64,000 nt of DNA from Lysobacterales bacterium (GTDB lineage Bacteria > Pseudomonadota > Gammaproteobacteria > Xanthomonadales > SZUA-38). The stretch is taken from positions 1 to 64,000 of the forward strand of contig JANQOZ010000105.1 in the NCBI GenBank assembly GCA_028285525.1, in the 5' to 3' direction. Both the position numbers and the translations under genes were made by a program. A model generated the notes under the pieces. The model ran no database searches. It was not told where the DNA came from and saw only the letters and a program-made list of their open reading frames with translations. This document shows positions 52,176-61,844 of this stretch, in pieces (the stretch's first letter is position 1; each line of letters opens with the position of its first letter).

Positions 52176-55100
52176 ATGAATCATCGCGTTGGCCGTCTGT
52201 TGACGGCTCTTGCCGTAACGCTGTTCGTCCTGCCTGCCTGGGTACACGCGGGTGCTGACCAATACCGCTTTGAGCGACTCTGGCCGGTGCTGCAGCAGCC
52301 CTGGTATTTCCTCGCCACTGGGCTGGCGGTGGACGACCAGGGTTTCATCTATCTCGCGGATTTCAACGCGGCGCGCGTCCAGAAGTTTACGCTGCAGGGC
52401 CAGTACATCACGCAGTGGGGAAGCCCTGGTTCCGGGCCGGGCGAGTTCAACACGCCACAGTCGGTAGTCGTCGATTCTGCGGGCAGCGTTTATGTAGCGG
52501 ATCGGGGCAACAACCGGATTCAGAAGTTCTCCAGCAGTGGTGTTTATCTGACGGAGTTTGCCTCCGAGGGAAGCGGTCCAGGAGAGATTTCCCTGCCCAG
52601 GCATATTTCCATCGACGGTCTGGATGCGATCTACGTCGCCGACCTGGGCAACTCAAGGATAGTGAAGTTTTCAGCTCCGAGCGGTGACGATCCAACGGTT
52701 CCGCACGAATTTGACTTCAGCTTCGGTGGTCCGGGTCTTGGTCCCGGTGAGTTCACCACCATTGCAACCTCGCTGGTGGATGAAACCGGCAACATCTTTG
52801 TTGCTTCGCACGGCGCCGATCGAATCCAGAAGTTCGATCCTGACGGGCAGTTTCTCCTTGAGTTCGGCTCGCAGGGCTTCGGCGCCGGCGAGTTCTTAAA
52901 TCCGCGGGGTATGGCGATCAACGCCTCAGACGAGCTGCTGGTCGGCGATAACGTCAACCGGATTCAGATTTTCGATTTGTCTGGCAACTTCCTGCGGGAA
53001 CAGTCACCGATACTCGAGGGGGAGGGCCTCAATCTGGCAGCGGGTGACATCGATATCCTGCCGACGGGCGAGCTGGTGCTCGCCAATCTCTTCACCGGCG
53101 ATATCGTGAAGACTGATTCGTCGGGCGTGGTGCAGACGACTTTCTCCTCACAAGGCACCGGACCGTCGCGATTCCAGGCCCCCACCAGCATGACCAGCAA
53201 CACCGACGGGCAGATTTTGGTTAGCCACGGGACGACCACTGGCGGAACTCGGATCCAGACATTCAACGGCGACGGGCAGTATCAGTTTGAGTACGCGTTG
53301 GCCGAACGGCTGGACCTGATAGCGCAGCGCGCTGACGGGGGGCTCTACGGTACCGGCGATGGGATAATTTATCTGTATGACCCACCCGCCTCGGGTCAGC
53401 CCGCCGACCCCCCAGAATTGACCGCAACGATCTCACAGCCCACCTTCCTCTCCCAGGTGATCCTTGTCGGGAACGAGGGAGAGGATCAGCTGGTGATTCC
53501 CAGCACCAACCCTGGATTTCCCCCCACGCTCGGGCCATTCAATACGGAGTCGGGTATAACTCAGTCGATTGCGGTCGCGGACCTTAACAACGACCGTCAG
53601 CTGGATTTCGTTTTCGGTCGAGCGGGTCAGAACGCCTTTCTGCTGGGCGATTTCCCGGCCCTGGTCAACACTGACGTGGCCCTGGGCACGAGTACGGACG
53701 ACACCCGAGCCGTTGTGGCCGTGGATGTCGATAGCAATGGCCGTATCGATATTGTTACCGCCAACGCCGACGCGGCAAACCGCGTGTTCCTAAACGACGG
53801 GTCAGCCAACTTCTCGGCCGGCAGCACATTCGGAGCCGGAGATGACACCCGCGCGCTGGCCTCAGCAGACGTGGACGGCAACGGCACAATGGATCTTTTT
53901 GTCGGCAACGCTGCGGGTCAAAGCCGGATCTATCTGGGGGATGGCGTCGGCGGCTTTACGGCCGGACAGCTCATCGGTGGCCCCTCCGATACCATCCTCG
54001 CGGCCGGTTTTGCTGACGTCGACCGCAGCGGCAGCTTTGATCTTGTCTTAGCCCGCAATGGCAGCAACCAGGTCTTTGCCAACAGCGGCGGTACCTTTGC
54101 TGCGCCTACCAACCTGACAGAAGACGTTTTTGATTCCCGGGATCTGGCCTTCGCCGACATCAATACCGACGGGTATGTCGATGTGGTGGTCGGAAACTTT
54201 AATCAGGTCAATCGCTATTACCTGAACGACGGAACGGGGGGCGGCTGGTCGGGCTTTGATGTGGGGTCGGAGGCTGAGGCGACCACGGCGATTGCGGTGT
54301 ATATCGAGAGTATTTTTCCGGTTCTTGCGGTCGGCAATGTCGGTCAGGCGGACCGTCTCTATTTCAGGGATCAGTTTGGCAATACGCCCTTTTCGCGTTC
54401 GGCCGTCCTGCCGGACGACGGAGATCTGAATACCCGCGCCCTCGCCACGGCGCCTGATATTTCACAGCGGAGTGTTGGTGAGTTGACCTTTGCGAATAGT
54501 TTGGTCATTGGCCCTTCCGGCAACTTCTACGTTCACGATTTTCGCCTGCGGAAAGTTATCCGCTATAGCGCGAGCGGCCAGGTTCTGGCGGAAACCCGTC
54601 TCGATCCCGCCCCCGGAGAAGCCGCCCTGGTCTTTAACGGCGTCGGGGTAGACAGCAACGAGCGACTCTACGTCAGCGATGGATACAACAACCGTATCTA
54701 TCGATTTGCGCCGCCGCTAGATCTCAACGGCAACGACCCGCATACGCTGGAGGCCACCTTTGGTGAGCCGGGTACCGGGGACGGCGAGCTTGACGCCCCG
54801 GCCGGCATTCAGGTGTTAGGTACCGGAAATCTGGCGATTTCAGATCGACAAAACCGGGTCCAAATCTTCTCGCCCGACGGTCAGTTTTTGTCCACCGTTG
54901 GCCGCTTCGGTTCGATACCCGGCGCCTTTGGCTCTGTCGATCAGATGGCGGAGCTAGACGACGGCCGGTTGGTCACTGTGGACAGGCGCTTCAGTCGAGT
55001 GCAAACCTTCAATCCGCAGATTGTGTCTGACAACACCAAGGTCATCATGGTGGCCGGCGGCGGGCCCTACCCAGGCAACGCGCTCTGGGACGCGACTCAG

Positions 55101-57122
55101 AACAACGCCAATTTTGCGTATCGCGTGCTCGTCAGCCAGGGCTTCACGAAAGATACTATTTTTTATCTCTCGGATGATACCGACCTCGACCTCGATGGAA
55201 ATGGGCTCCCTGATGACGTCGACGGTGCGGCGTCCGTGGCTAATCTGACAGAGGCGTTCGAGACCTTTGCTGCCGACGCCGAAAATCTGATCGTCTATCT
55301 CATCGACCACGGCGGTCTGGACACGTTTCGCATGAGTGGTACCGAGACCCTTTCGGCGGGTGCCGTTGGCGCGTTGCTGGATAACTGGCAGGGGGCGGGC
55401 GTCAGCCGAGGCGCAACACTGATCTACGATGCCTGCCAGTCAGGCTCCTTTCTGGATGAGACCCGATCGGATCAGTTTGATCGTATCGTCATCACAAGCT
55501 CGGGTGCCGACGAGAACGCTTACTTCGTCTCCCAGGGTACGTTGTCGTTTTCCAACCAGTTTTGGACCCACATCTTTAACGGTTTGTCGCTGGAAGATGC
55601 GTTTACGCTGGCCTCACAAACCCAGTCGACGTCGTTTCCCCAGCAAACGCCTATGGTGGAGTCAGACGGTGACGGCGTCGCTAATTCCCCTTTCGATTTG
55701 GCCAGACTTGCGGGTCAGTTCATCGGCAATGGCACTCAAATTTTCGGTGAGGTTCCGGAGATTGGTTCCGTGTCGGTCGGCCCGCCCAGCGGAAGCTCCG
55801 CCACTATCGACGCCACGAACGTAACCGACAGTGATGGCATAGGCCGGGTCTGGATGGTGCTTCGCCCGCCGGGCTTCAATCCGGGTTCCGCTGACAATCC
55901 CGTGCAGGATCTGCCGACGGTAGAGCTGGCGCGGGAACCCGGCACCGACAACTTTTCGGCCACGTTCAACGGCTTCACCAGTGAGGGTACTTACCAGCTG
56001 ACCGTTTACGCGCAGGACGCCGTCGGCAACACGGCGGTGCCGGAGGTGGCCTTCCTGACGATCGATAACCCGCTGCGCCGCAAGGCCATCATTGTTGCCG
56101 GCGGTGAGCCCAGCGATTCGGAGGCGGAGCCGATCCGGATCAATGCGGCGCTCGCCTACAGCGCTTTGCTGCAGCAGGGTTACGGACCCGACGGCAGCAC
56201 CTGCAACCAAAGCTTGTGTGATGACATTCAATACCTGAGCAACACGGGCATAGTCGGTCTGGACGCGGCAGCCACGCTCGCCAATCTGGAGTTTGCGATC
56301 ACCGACTGGGCCACCCAGGATGGTCAGGATCTGGTGGTGTACCTTGTCGGGGTTTCGGAAGGTGGTGGCCTGCGGCTCAACAGCGGCGAGGTGTTGACTG
56401 CCGCTCAGCTCAGCGCCTGGCTGGATACGGCGCAGGCAGCGCTGCCGGGGGCGTTGGTGGTGGTTTATGACGGTGAGCTGTCCGGCGATTTTGTACCGGT
56501 CCTCGCGCCGCCAGCCGGTGAGGATCGTATCGTGATCGCCAGCGACGGCGACACGCTGCGATGCAACCTCGTGCTGGATGAGGACATCAGCTTCTCGCGG
56601 TTTTTCTGGGGCCAGGTGCTCAACGGCGCGACGGTCAGGCAGGCCTTCAATATCGCGCGCCAGGGAATTCGTTTTTCGGAGCGCAGCCAGCGGCCGGTGT
56701 TGGATGACAACGGCAACGGGATTGGTAACGAGCTTACGGACGGTTTGTTTGCCCGAAGCTATTCCTTGGGGTCCGGCGTCCTGCTGGCGGGTGATGAGCC
56801 GCTGATTGCGTCAGTTAACGCGCCAGCCAGCATCGACGGTGTTACGGCGGTTGAGCTGGTCGCCGATGGCGTCACCAGCACCGGTGAAATCCTCTCTGTC
56901 GAGGCGATTGTCACGTTACCCAATTGTGAGGAGGTGCGGCTGCCGATGCAGAACAATGGCGGTGGGAACTACAGCGTACAGACGCAGATCTTCAGCGACT
57001 TCTCCGGCATCCACGACGTGGCTGTCGTCGCCCGGGATGACGAAGGGCTCAGCTCACTGCCCGCCGCGGCGCAGGTTGACCAGCTTTCCGGCAGCAAGCT
57101 GTTCGCCGACGGGTTCGAGTAG
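52176..57122 (+). CDS. Giant secreted NHL / VCBS / caspase-like (C13) protein
   Basis: 1648 residues; the signal peptide is MNHRVGRLLTALAVTLFVLPAWVHAGA. Residues ~40-340 are NHL propeller repeats (GFIYLADFNAARVQKFTLQG, GSVYVADRGNNRIQKFS). About 455-740 is an FG-GAP/VCBS propeller with DVDSNGRIDIVTAN, DVDGNGTMDLFVGN and DINTDGYVDVVVGN calcium loops. A second NHL block lies at ~770-945. A C13 peptidase domain starts near 955 with His1045 (YLIDHGG) and Cys1087 (YDACQSGS), both intact. After an Ig-like linker, a second copy starts near 1302; there the His is replaced (YLVGVSEGG) and Cys is Glu (YDGELSGDF). It ends LFADGFE. It is a paralog of the protein at 1-2631. An extracellular or surface peptidase is likely; the substrate is unknown. 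Confidence 0.9.
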   Translation: MNHRVGRLLTALAVTLFVLPAWVHAGADQYRFERLWPVLQQPWYFLATGLAVDDQGFIYLADFNAARVQKFTLQGQYITQWGSPGSGPGEFNTPQSVVVDSAGSVYVADRGNNRIQKFSSSGVYLTEFASEGSGPGEISLPRHISIDGLDAIYVADLGNSRIVKFSAPSGDDPTVPHEFDFSFGGPGLGPGEFTTIATSLVDETGNIFVASHGADRIQKFDPDGQFLLEFGSQGFGAGEFLNPRGMAINASDELLVGDNVNRIQIFDLSGNFLREQSPILEGEGLNLAAGDIDILPTGELVLANLFTGDIVKTDSSGVVQTTFSSQGTGPSRFQAPTSMTSNTDGQILVSHGTTTGGTRIQTFNGDGQYQFEYALAERLDLIAQRADGGLYGTGDGIIYLYDPPASGQPADPPELTATISQPTFLSQVILVGNEGEDQLVIPSTNPGFPPTLGPFNTESGITQSIAVADLNNDRQLDFVFGRAGQNAFLLGDFPALVNTDVALGTSTDDTRAVVAVDVDSNGRIDIVTANADAANRVFLNDGSANFSAGSTFGAGDDTRALASADVDGNGTMDLFVGNAAGQSRIYLGDGVGGFTAGQLIGGPSDTILAAGFADVDRSGSFDLVLARNGSNQVFANSGGTFAAPTNLTEDVFDSRDLAFADINTDGYVDVVVGNFNQVNRYYLNDGTGGGWSGFDVGSEAEATTAIAVYIESIFPVLAVGNVGQADRLYFRDQFGNTPFSRSAVLPDDGDLNTRALATAPDISQRSVGELTFANSLVIGPSGNFYVHDFRLRKVIRYSASGQVLAETRLDPAPGEAALVFNGVGVDSNERLYVSDGYNNRIYRFAPPLDLNGNDPHTLEATFGEPGTGDGELDAPAGIQVLGTGNLAISDRQNRVQIFSPDGQFLSTVGRFGSIPGAFGSVDQMAELDDGRLVTVDRRFSRVQTFNPQIVSDNTKVIMVAGGGPYPGNALWDATQNNANFAYRVLVSQGFTKDTIFYLSDDTDLDLDGNGLPDDVDGAASVANLTEAFETFAADAENLIVYLIDHGGLDTFRMSGTETLSAGAVGALLDNWQGAGVSRGATLIYDACQSGSFLDETRSDQFDRIVITSSGADENAYFVSQGTLSFSNQFWTHIFNGLSLEDAFTLASQTQSTSFPQQTPMVESDGDGVANSPFDLARLAGQFIGNGTQIFGEVPEIGSVSVGPPSGSSATIDATNVTDSDGIGRVWMVLRPPGFNPGSADNPVQDLPTVELAREPGTDNFSATFNGFTSEGTYQLTVYAQDAVGNTAVPEVAFLTIDNPLRRKAIIVAGGEPSDSEAEPIRINAALAYSALLQQGYGPDGSTCNQSLCDDIQYLSNTGIVGLDAAATLANLEFAITDWATQDGQDLVVYLVGVSEGGGLRLNSGEVLTAAQLSAWLDTAQAALPGALVVVYDGELSGDFVPVLAPPAGEDRIVIASDGDTLRCNLVLDEDISFSRFFWGQVLNGATVRQAFNIARQGIRFSERSQRPVLDDNGNGIGNELTDGLFARSYSLGSGVLLAGDEPLIASVNAPASIDGVTAVELVADGVTSTGEILSVEAIVTLPNCEEVRLPMQNNGGGNYSVQTQIFSDFSGIHDVAVVARDDEGLSSLPAAAQVDQLSGSKLFADGFE

Positions 57123-57158
57123 CGCGTCTAAGGTCGCTTAAAGGCGGGCATAACCACA

Positions 57159-58835
57159 TCAAAGGGCGCTCACTAGCCCTTCTACGGTGCAGTTGAGGTT
57201 CGCGGGATTGCCGAAAACGCCGGTCCCGTCATCGGTTGCCGCCAGCGTTTCGGTGGGCGCCAAGACAAGCAGGCCCGTGACTACGCAGTCATCCAGGCCA
57301 GCGCCAATGACGCAATCGAGCGACTCGCCCGCGCCGTCGGAAAGACGAATCGTCGTTGCGGTCGCCAGTCCGTCGGCCGAAAGCGCATGACAGGCAAAAC
57401 GTGTCACGACCAGGTCATCCGGCGTGTTGGGATCATAGCGATAATAGGTTTGGCTGGTGCCCGGTGCGCGGACGTAGAAATTCAGAAAAGCCGGAACCGT
57501 GACGCCAGCATCGAGAACGTTGAGCTCGGCGGCGCTGACGGTGGTAACGCCATCAAGCGTCAGCGCCTGCCCCTGAATGGTTCCACCGACCGTCAGGTTC
57601 GCGGTCTCCACCGTGACATCCTCCGGGAGGGTTACCGTACCGTCGGTGTTGAGCGTCAGAGCCCGGCTGAATACGACTGGGTTGGCGCCGGCTGGCGCCG
57701 TCAGAAAATTCACTTCGCCGGACGGTGTGACCTCCTGCAGATAGGTTCCCATCGTTTCATCAAAGCGTTGCCAGGCGCCATCAAAAAACCCGTTTTTGGC
57801 CAAGCTGGAGAAACCGACCGGCCCGGCGTGAAGGCCGATGCCGCTGCCGAGCTGGGTGTCTGCAAAAACCAGTACCCCGTGCTGGTCGGTGCCGGTGTTG
57901 ATCGTCAGCGTGCTCTCGGTGCTGAAAAACGGGCCAGCGGTACCCATCGCGACAAAGCCATCCGGATGGAATGCCACCCGCACCGGGTTAACCGCGTAAT
58001 TGGGATCAGCGCCGTAGGTAAAAAACAGGCGGTTGCCAGCCTGGCTGGTGCGTTTCAGCATGGTCCACTTGCCTTCCAGGGTGCCGGCGTTCATCTCTCC
58101 CAGCACAACCGCAGAACCATTGCCCCCGCCCGGGCTGCTGTAAAGACCCAGCACCGCATCGCTCGCCTCCACCAGCATATTTTCGCCCAGCAGCGACTGG
58201 GGTGCGCTTTGCAGGCCGAGATCGGTGCTGCTCAGGTGTAGCTCCGCCAGGGGTGAGTCGGTCCCGCGGCCGATGCCGCCCGCACTATAAAAAACGTTGC
58301 TGCCGTTGACCTCCCAGGGAGTGGTGCCCGGCAGCCCCGGGTCGCCCTGGGGTCCTTGAGGTCCCTGCGGACCGGTGGGCCCCGGATCGCCCTGTGGGCC
58401 GACCGGCCCCGGCGGGCCCGCTAGACCGTCCAGCGCAAAGGCGGCGTAAGGCGCAGGGGAGATGGGCTGCCTGGGGTCCAGGAGCGTGTACGGCCCGCTC
58501 CCGGAGGCGCTGCGCACGCCGATCTCCAGCCAGCGCTCGGCACCATCGAACACCCCGCTGCCGACGTCGATCGTCACGGTGAACGTACCATTGGAAACCG
58601 ACACTGCCTGCTGTTCATCGTTGCTTCCGATTTGAATCCCCGCGGCGGCTGCGCTCCACAGGGAAAAGTCGAAATCCACGGTGCCGGTCACCAGCTCGCC
58701 ATCAAGCAGGATTTCACCCTGATAGGTGAACGCCTGCGAACGGGCGGAGTTGGCTGCGCCGAGGCAGGCTGTCAGCAGGATCAACCAAAGGACTCGCAGC
58801 AGCCACCCGTTGGCAGAATATGGGATTGTCATCAC
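57159..58835 (-). CDS. Secreted collagen-like protein
   Basis: 558 residues from the GTG at 58835 (AGGAG seven bases upstream); the adjacent ATG at 58832 is equally possible. A signal peptide ends near NSARSQA. The first ~130 residues form a beta domain common in exported proteins (FTYQGEILLDGELVTGTVDFDFSLW). A Gly-X-Y run of about a dozen triplets (GPPGPVGPQGDPGPTGPQ and onward, ~138-171) follows. The rest reads like a trimeric fibre or tail-fibre type domain (LTLNTDGTVTLPEDVTVETANLTVGGT). It lacks the GFE tail, ending TVEGLVSAL. A surface fibre is plausible; a phage origin is not supported by neighbours. Confidence 0.85.
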   Translation of the reverse strand: MMTIPYSANGWLLRVLWLILLTACLGAANSARSQAFTYQGEILLDGELVTGTVDFDFSLWSAAAAGIQIGSNDEQQAVSVSNGTFTVTIDVGSGVFDGAERWLEIGVRSASGSGPYTLLDPRQPISPAPYAAFALDGLAGPPGPVGPQGDPGPTGPQGPQGPQGDPGLPGTTPWEVNGSNVFYSAGGIGRGTDSPLAELHLSSTDLGLQSAPQSLLGENMLVEASDAVLGLYSSPGGGNGSAVVLGEMNAGTLEGKWTMLKRTSQAGNRLFFTYGADPNYAVNPVRVAFHPDGFVAMGTAGPFFSTESTLTINTGTDQHGVLVFADTQLGSGIGLHAGPVGFSSLAKNGFFDGAWQRFDETMGTYLQEVTPSGEVNFLTAPAGANPVVFSRALTLNTDGTVTLPEDVTVETANLTVGGTIQGQALTLDGVTTVSAAELNVLDAGVTVPAFLNFYVRAPGTSQTYYRYDPNTPDDLVVTRFACHALSADGLATATTIRLSDGAGESLDCVIGAGLDDCVVTGLLVLAPTETLAATDDGTGVFGNPANLNCTVEGLVSAL

Positions 58836-58961
58836 GGCGCGTCTCCTGACGCTGCCGGCACGGCGGCAGCTCCGGTAAAAGTGGATGTTGTTCTATACCC
58901 AACGCGCGTACCGAACCCACTGCACAATTTTTATGAGTTAAGTGCCCTCGTTCGGCTCGGG

Positions 58962-59996
58962 TCAGACGGCGCCTTTGCCGGCTGCGGTAAGAATTTTGGT
59001 GACGGCTTTCGACTCGTAGAAGGGCGTCAGCCGCAGCCTCAGGAGCTCGCCCAGGAATCCCGCCTCTCGAAGCTGCTTCAGCAGCGGGGGAACAAACGTG
59101 ATCACCTCCTTGCTCACCATGCCGCGCCTGATGCCAAAATCGTCGAGGAGGACCGCAAGGGGCTCGTCGCCGTAGCGCTCATAGCAATGAGCGATCAGTA
59201 TCTCGGCCGTATCCATAAACCAGTCTGACCGGCGCAGCTCATCCCACGAATCCCGGCCCCAGGCGCCAAGGCGCTCCACGTCTTCGACCCGAAGATCCTC
59301 GGTCATAGCAGCGAGCGGTAGTGAGCCGACTTCGGGCCACGCCTTTTTTACCCGGTCCTCCAGCTCATCGCCGGTCAGGAGTTCATCCACGAACTGTTCA
59401 GAAGTTTTGATCAGGGAGGGCAGGCAGCTCTTGATGTAATTCTTGAGCTGCCGCTCGACGGTGGCGTCAAGGCCGGGCACAGCCTTAGTGGCCACCTTTC
59501 GGCCCAGCTTCAGCATCGAGCCGACGCCGGGCACCTTCTGGGAGATCAGGTTGTCCTGGACGAGGTAGTTGAGAAGCGCCTCGTAGACGAGGCTGGAAAT
59601 CAGTTCGCTGTAGAGGGGATGGTTGAACGCCTCGGCGAGCAGTCTGCGGCGGGGCTCGTTGAGGTTGGCAAGCCCCTGGACCAGTTCAACGAACTGCCCT
59701 TCTCCGAGGAGTGTTCGCACCTCGGCTTTAGAATCACCCAGATGGTCGTTGAATCGAAGCAGCAAAGACACGCCAAAGTCCCAGGCTGAAGGCGGAATCC
59801 TCGACTGCGCCAGCAGACGCCGGGCGGCTGCCCGGCAGCGTTTCTCAGTCACCAGCTCGCTGAGCGTTTGCTCTGCGGCCAGTTCAAACCAGCGTTGCAC
59901 TGCCGAGCGGAGGAAGGGCTGAACACGCTTGTCGGTCAGCGCCTCCAGTTCAAAGGCAAGGTGTTGCTCAAGGAGCTGTTCAGCGATCGGGTGCAT
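58962..59996 (-). CDS. Conserved helical protein of unknown function
   Basis: 344 residues with no signal peptide or membrane helix. It is helix-rich, with segments such as LRSAVQRWFELAAEQTLSELVTEKRCRAAARRLL, NEPRRRLLAEAFNHPLYSELISSLVYEALLNYLVQDNL, GVGSMLKLGRKVATKAVPGLDATVERQLKNYI and CYERYGDEPLAVLLDDFGI. I recall similar cytoplasmic proteins of unknown function in Gammaproteobacteria. It is divergent from the TPR gene at 60149 across about 150 bases. Confidence 0.75.
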   Translation of the reverse strand: MHPIAEQLLEQHLAFELEALTDKRVQPFLRSAVQRWFELAAEQTLSELVTEKRCRAAARRLLAQSRIPPSAWDFGVSLLLRFNDHLGDSKAEVRTLLGEGQFVELVQGLANLNEPRRRLLAEAFNHPLYSELISSLVYEALLNYLVQDNLISQKVPGVGSMLKLGRKVATKAVPGLDATVERQLKNYIKSCLPSLIKTSEQFVDELLTGDELEDRVKKAWPEVGSLPLAAMTEDLRVEDVERLGAWGRDSWDELRRSDWFMDTAEILIAHCYERYGDEPLAVLLDDFGIRRGMVSKEVITFVPPLLKQLREAGFLGELLRLRLTPFYESKAVTKILTAAGKGAV

Positions 59997-60148
59997 GTCG
60001 TTGGCTTCGACGACGGGACCGGCGAGTATACGCCCCGTTTATGACGTCGTCGCGTCGCTGACGTTCACCGTCCTGGTAAATCGCGTGGCTTGGGGGTAGC
60101 GACATTTTGCTGCTAGGGTGAGCTACAGCTTCTCGGGGGACAACCGGT

Positions 60149-61537
60149 ATGAAAGCTCACCTTTGCGGGCTTAGCCTGCTCGTTATTTCGCCGCTTCTCG
60201 GGGTCGAAGTTGCAGCGTCGGAGGCTCCTCCGACGGTAGTGGACCAGCCGGACAGCGCTGCGCTGTGGGATCGTTATTTTGACCTGCGCGAAAGCGGGCG
60301 CAGTCAGGAAGCACTTGAAGCGGCGCTGAGCCTGCGGGACCAGGCGGCCAGCCAACACGGCGACACCAGCACCCAATACGCTGTCGCGTTGGCCGAAGTC
60401 GGGATCAGCCGCCTGCTCGACGAGCAGCATGACCAGGCCTTCGCCGACTTGACGCACGCCGAGGATTTGCTGGCCGGGCAGGTGCCGCTCTACAGTGAGA
60501 AGCTGATTCGAGCGCTGACCTTTCTCGGCGCGTCGCTGCGCAATCGCGGTCGACCAGAGGAAGCGCTGCAGGCCTATACCCGTGCGCAGCACATCACCCA
60601 TCGACAGTGGGGCACCGAGAACGAGGCCCAGATCCCGCTCACCTACGCCAAGGCTGACGTGCTACAGGCGCTTGGCGATCGTCACCTGGCCGACGAGCAG
60701 CAGCAGCTGGCGGTAAAGCTCAACCGCGTGAATTTTGGCGAGACCAGCTCGCAGGCCATCGCCGCGGCGGCGCGCTACGGCACCTGGCTACGGTCACTCG
60801 GGGAGTACGATGGTGCCATCGCGGTTTTTCATGAGGCGCTCAGCGAGGTCCAGGGCGGTGGCCCCGACCGACCGGAGTCGCTGCCCCTGCTGCGTGGCAT
60901 GGCTCATGCCTACCGGGGCGGCTATCGAGGAAAGTTCGCTCGCGGCATGTATGAGCGCATTATCGAGCTGATGGAAAGTCAGCCGGAGGCGTTTTCCGTA
61001 GACCAGAAGGTTGAGGCGCGGCTGGTTTTTGGCGATTGGCTGATGCAGCGCTATTTCGAAAGACAGGCTGTAGCCCAGTATGAGGCGGCGTATGCGGTCG
61101 CCCTCGCCTCTGGGCCGGACGGCGCGCACTGGCTGCCGCAGTTTGCGGAGCCGCAGCTTGTCCGATACGGCGACATGGCACCGTTCAAGATTGCCGGCGA
61201 TGATCGGCAGGTGACTTTTACGTTCCGCGTTACCGACGATGGCCGCATCCGCGGCGCTAAGGTCGCGGACACCAGCGCGGGATCGCGCGACAGCTCACGG
61301 GCGCGGCAACAGTTTCCCAAGCTGACGCGCTATCGACCGGCCATCGTTGACGGCAAGGCGAGCGGCCAGGACACCATGACTGCAACGATGTATCTCCTGC
61401 CCGACGGCGTGGCCCTCGAGCCTGAGCCGGTCGCTGCGCCGGCGCGGCTGACCTCTCGCGACGCGGTGGCCGTTTCCAACTGGACCATGCTGCGCGGTCC
61501 GGACGCTATGACCCTCGATATCAACGAAGACGACTGA
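60149..61537 (+). CDS. Periplasmic TPR protein with TonB-C-like domain
   Basis: 462 residues; GGGGA lies eight bases before the ATG, and a signal peptide is visible (MKAHLCGLSLLVISPLLGVEVAAS). TPR-like helices run from ~30 to 320 (RYFDLRESGRSQEALEAALSLRDQ, RNRGRPEEALQAYTRAQHI, LRSLGEYDGAIAVFHEAL). The C-terminal ~100 residues contain VTFTFRVTDDGRIRGAKVADTSAG and YRPAIVDGKASGQDTMTATMYLLP, the strand pattern of the TonB C-terminal domain. It lacks an N-terminal anchor and proline-rich spacer, so it is not a TonB itself. The partner is unknown. Confidence 0.82.
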   Translation: MKAHLCGLSLLVISPLLGVEVAASEAPPTVVDQPDSAALWDRYFDLRESGRSQEALEAALSLRDQAASQHGDTSTQYAVALAEVGISRLLDEQHDQAFADLTHAEDLLAGQVPLYSEKLIRALTFLGASLRNRGRPEEALQAYTRAQHITHRQWGTENEAQIPLTYAKADVLQALGDRHLADEQQQLAVKLNRVNFGETSSQAIAAAARYGTWLRSLGEYDGAIAVFHEALSEVQGGGPDRPESLPLLRGMAHAYRGGYRGKFARGMYERIIELMESQPEAFSVDQKVEARLVFGDWLMQRYFERQAVAQYEAAYAVALASGPDGAHWLPQFAEPQLVRYGDMAPFKIAGDDRQVTFTFRVTDDGRIRGAKVADTSAGSRDSSRARQQFPKLTRYRPAIVDGKASGQDTMTATMYLLPDGVALEPEPVAAPARLTSRDAVAVSNWTMLRGPDAMTLDINEDD

Positions 61538-61558
61538 GCGCGGCATGGTGGTGCGCTG

Positions 61559-61825
61559 ATGGCCGGAGGATTTGCCAAAGACGGCAACGTGCAGGAGCAG
61601 ATCGACGCCACGATCGAGGATGCCGTCGCTCGGGCTCGCGGTCAGCTGCCCCGGGGAGAGAGTTTGAAACACTGTGAGGAGTGTGACGCGGAAATCCCCG
61701 ACGCGCGTCGCGCGGCGGTTCCCGGCGTCAGGCTGTGCGTGGCCTGTCAGTCGGCGCTCGACGACGAGGCCAAGGCGTTTTCAGGCTACAACCGGCGTGG
61801 CAGTAAAGACAGTCAACTGCGCTGA
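61559..61825 (+). CDS. DksA/TraR-type C4 zinc-finger protein (YbiI-like)
   Basis: 88 residues. The zinc finger is CEECDAEIPDARR with CVACQ after a short spacer, giving four cysteines. An N-terminal helix (NVQEQIDATIEDAVARAR) precedes it. Length and layout match the short TraR/YbiI branch of the DksA family, which can bind RNA polymerase through the secondary channel; the acidic coiled-coil tip of full DksA is mostly absent. It follows the TPR gene by 21 bases and is convergent with the phosphate transporter. Confidence 0.88.
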   Translation: MAGGFAKDGNVQEQIDATIEDAVARARGQLPRGESLKHCEECDAEIPDARRAAVPGVRLCVACQSALDDEAKAFSGYNRRGSKDSQLR

Positions 61826-61844
61826 GCCTGAACGTCTTCGGCGC

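Noticed and set aside
57159..58835. Prophage tail fibre
   Set aside because: The fibre-like and collagen-like segments have a signal peptide, and no phage gene is nearby.
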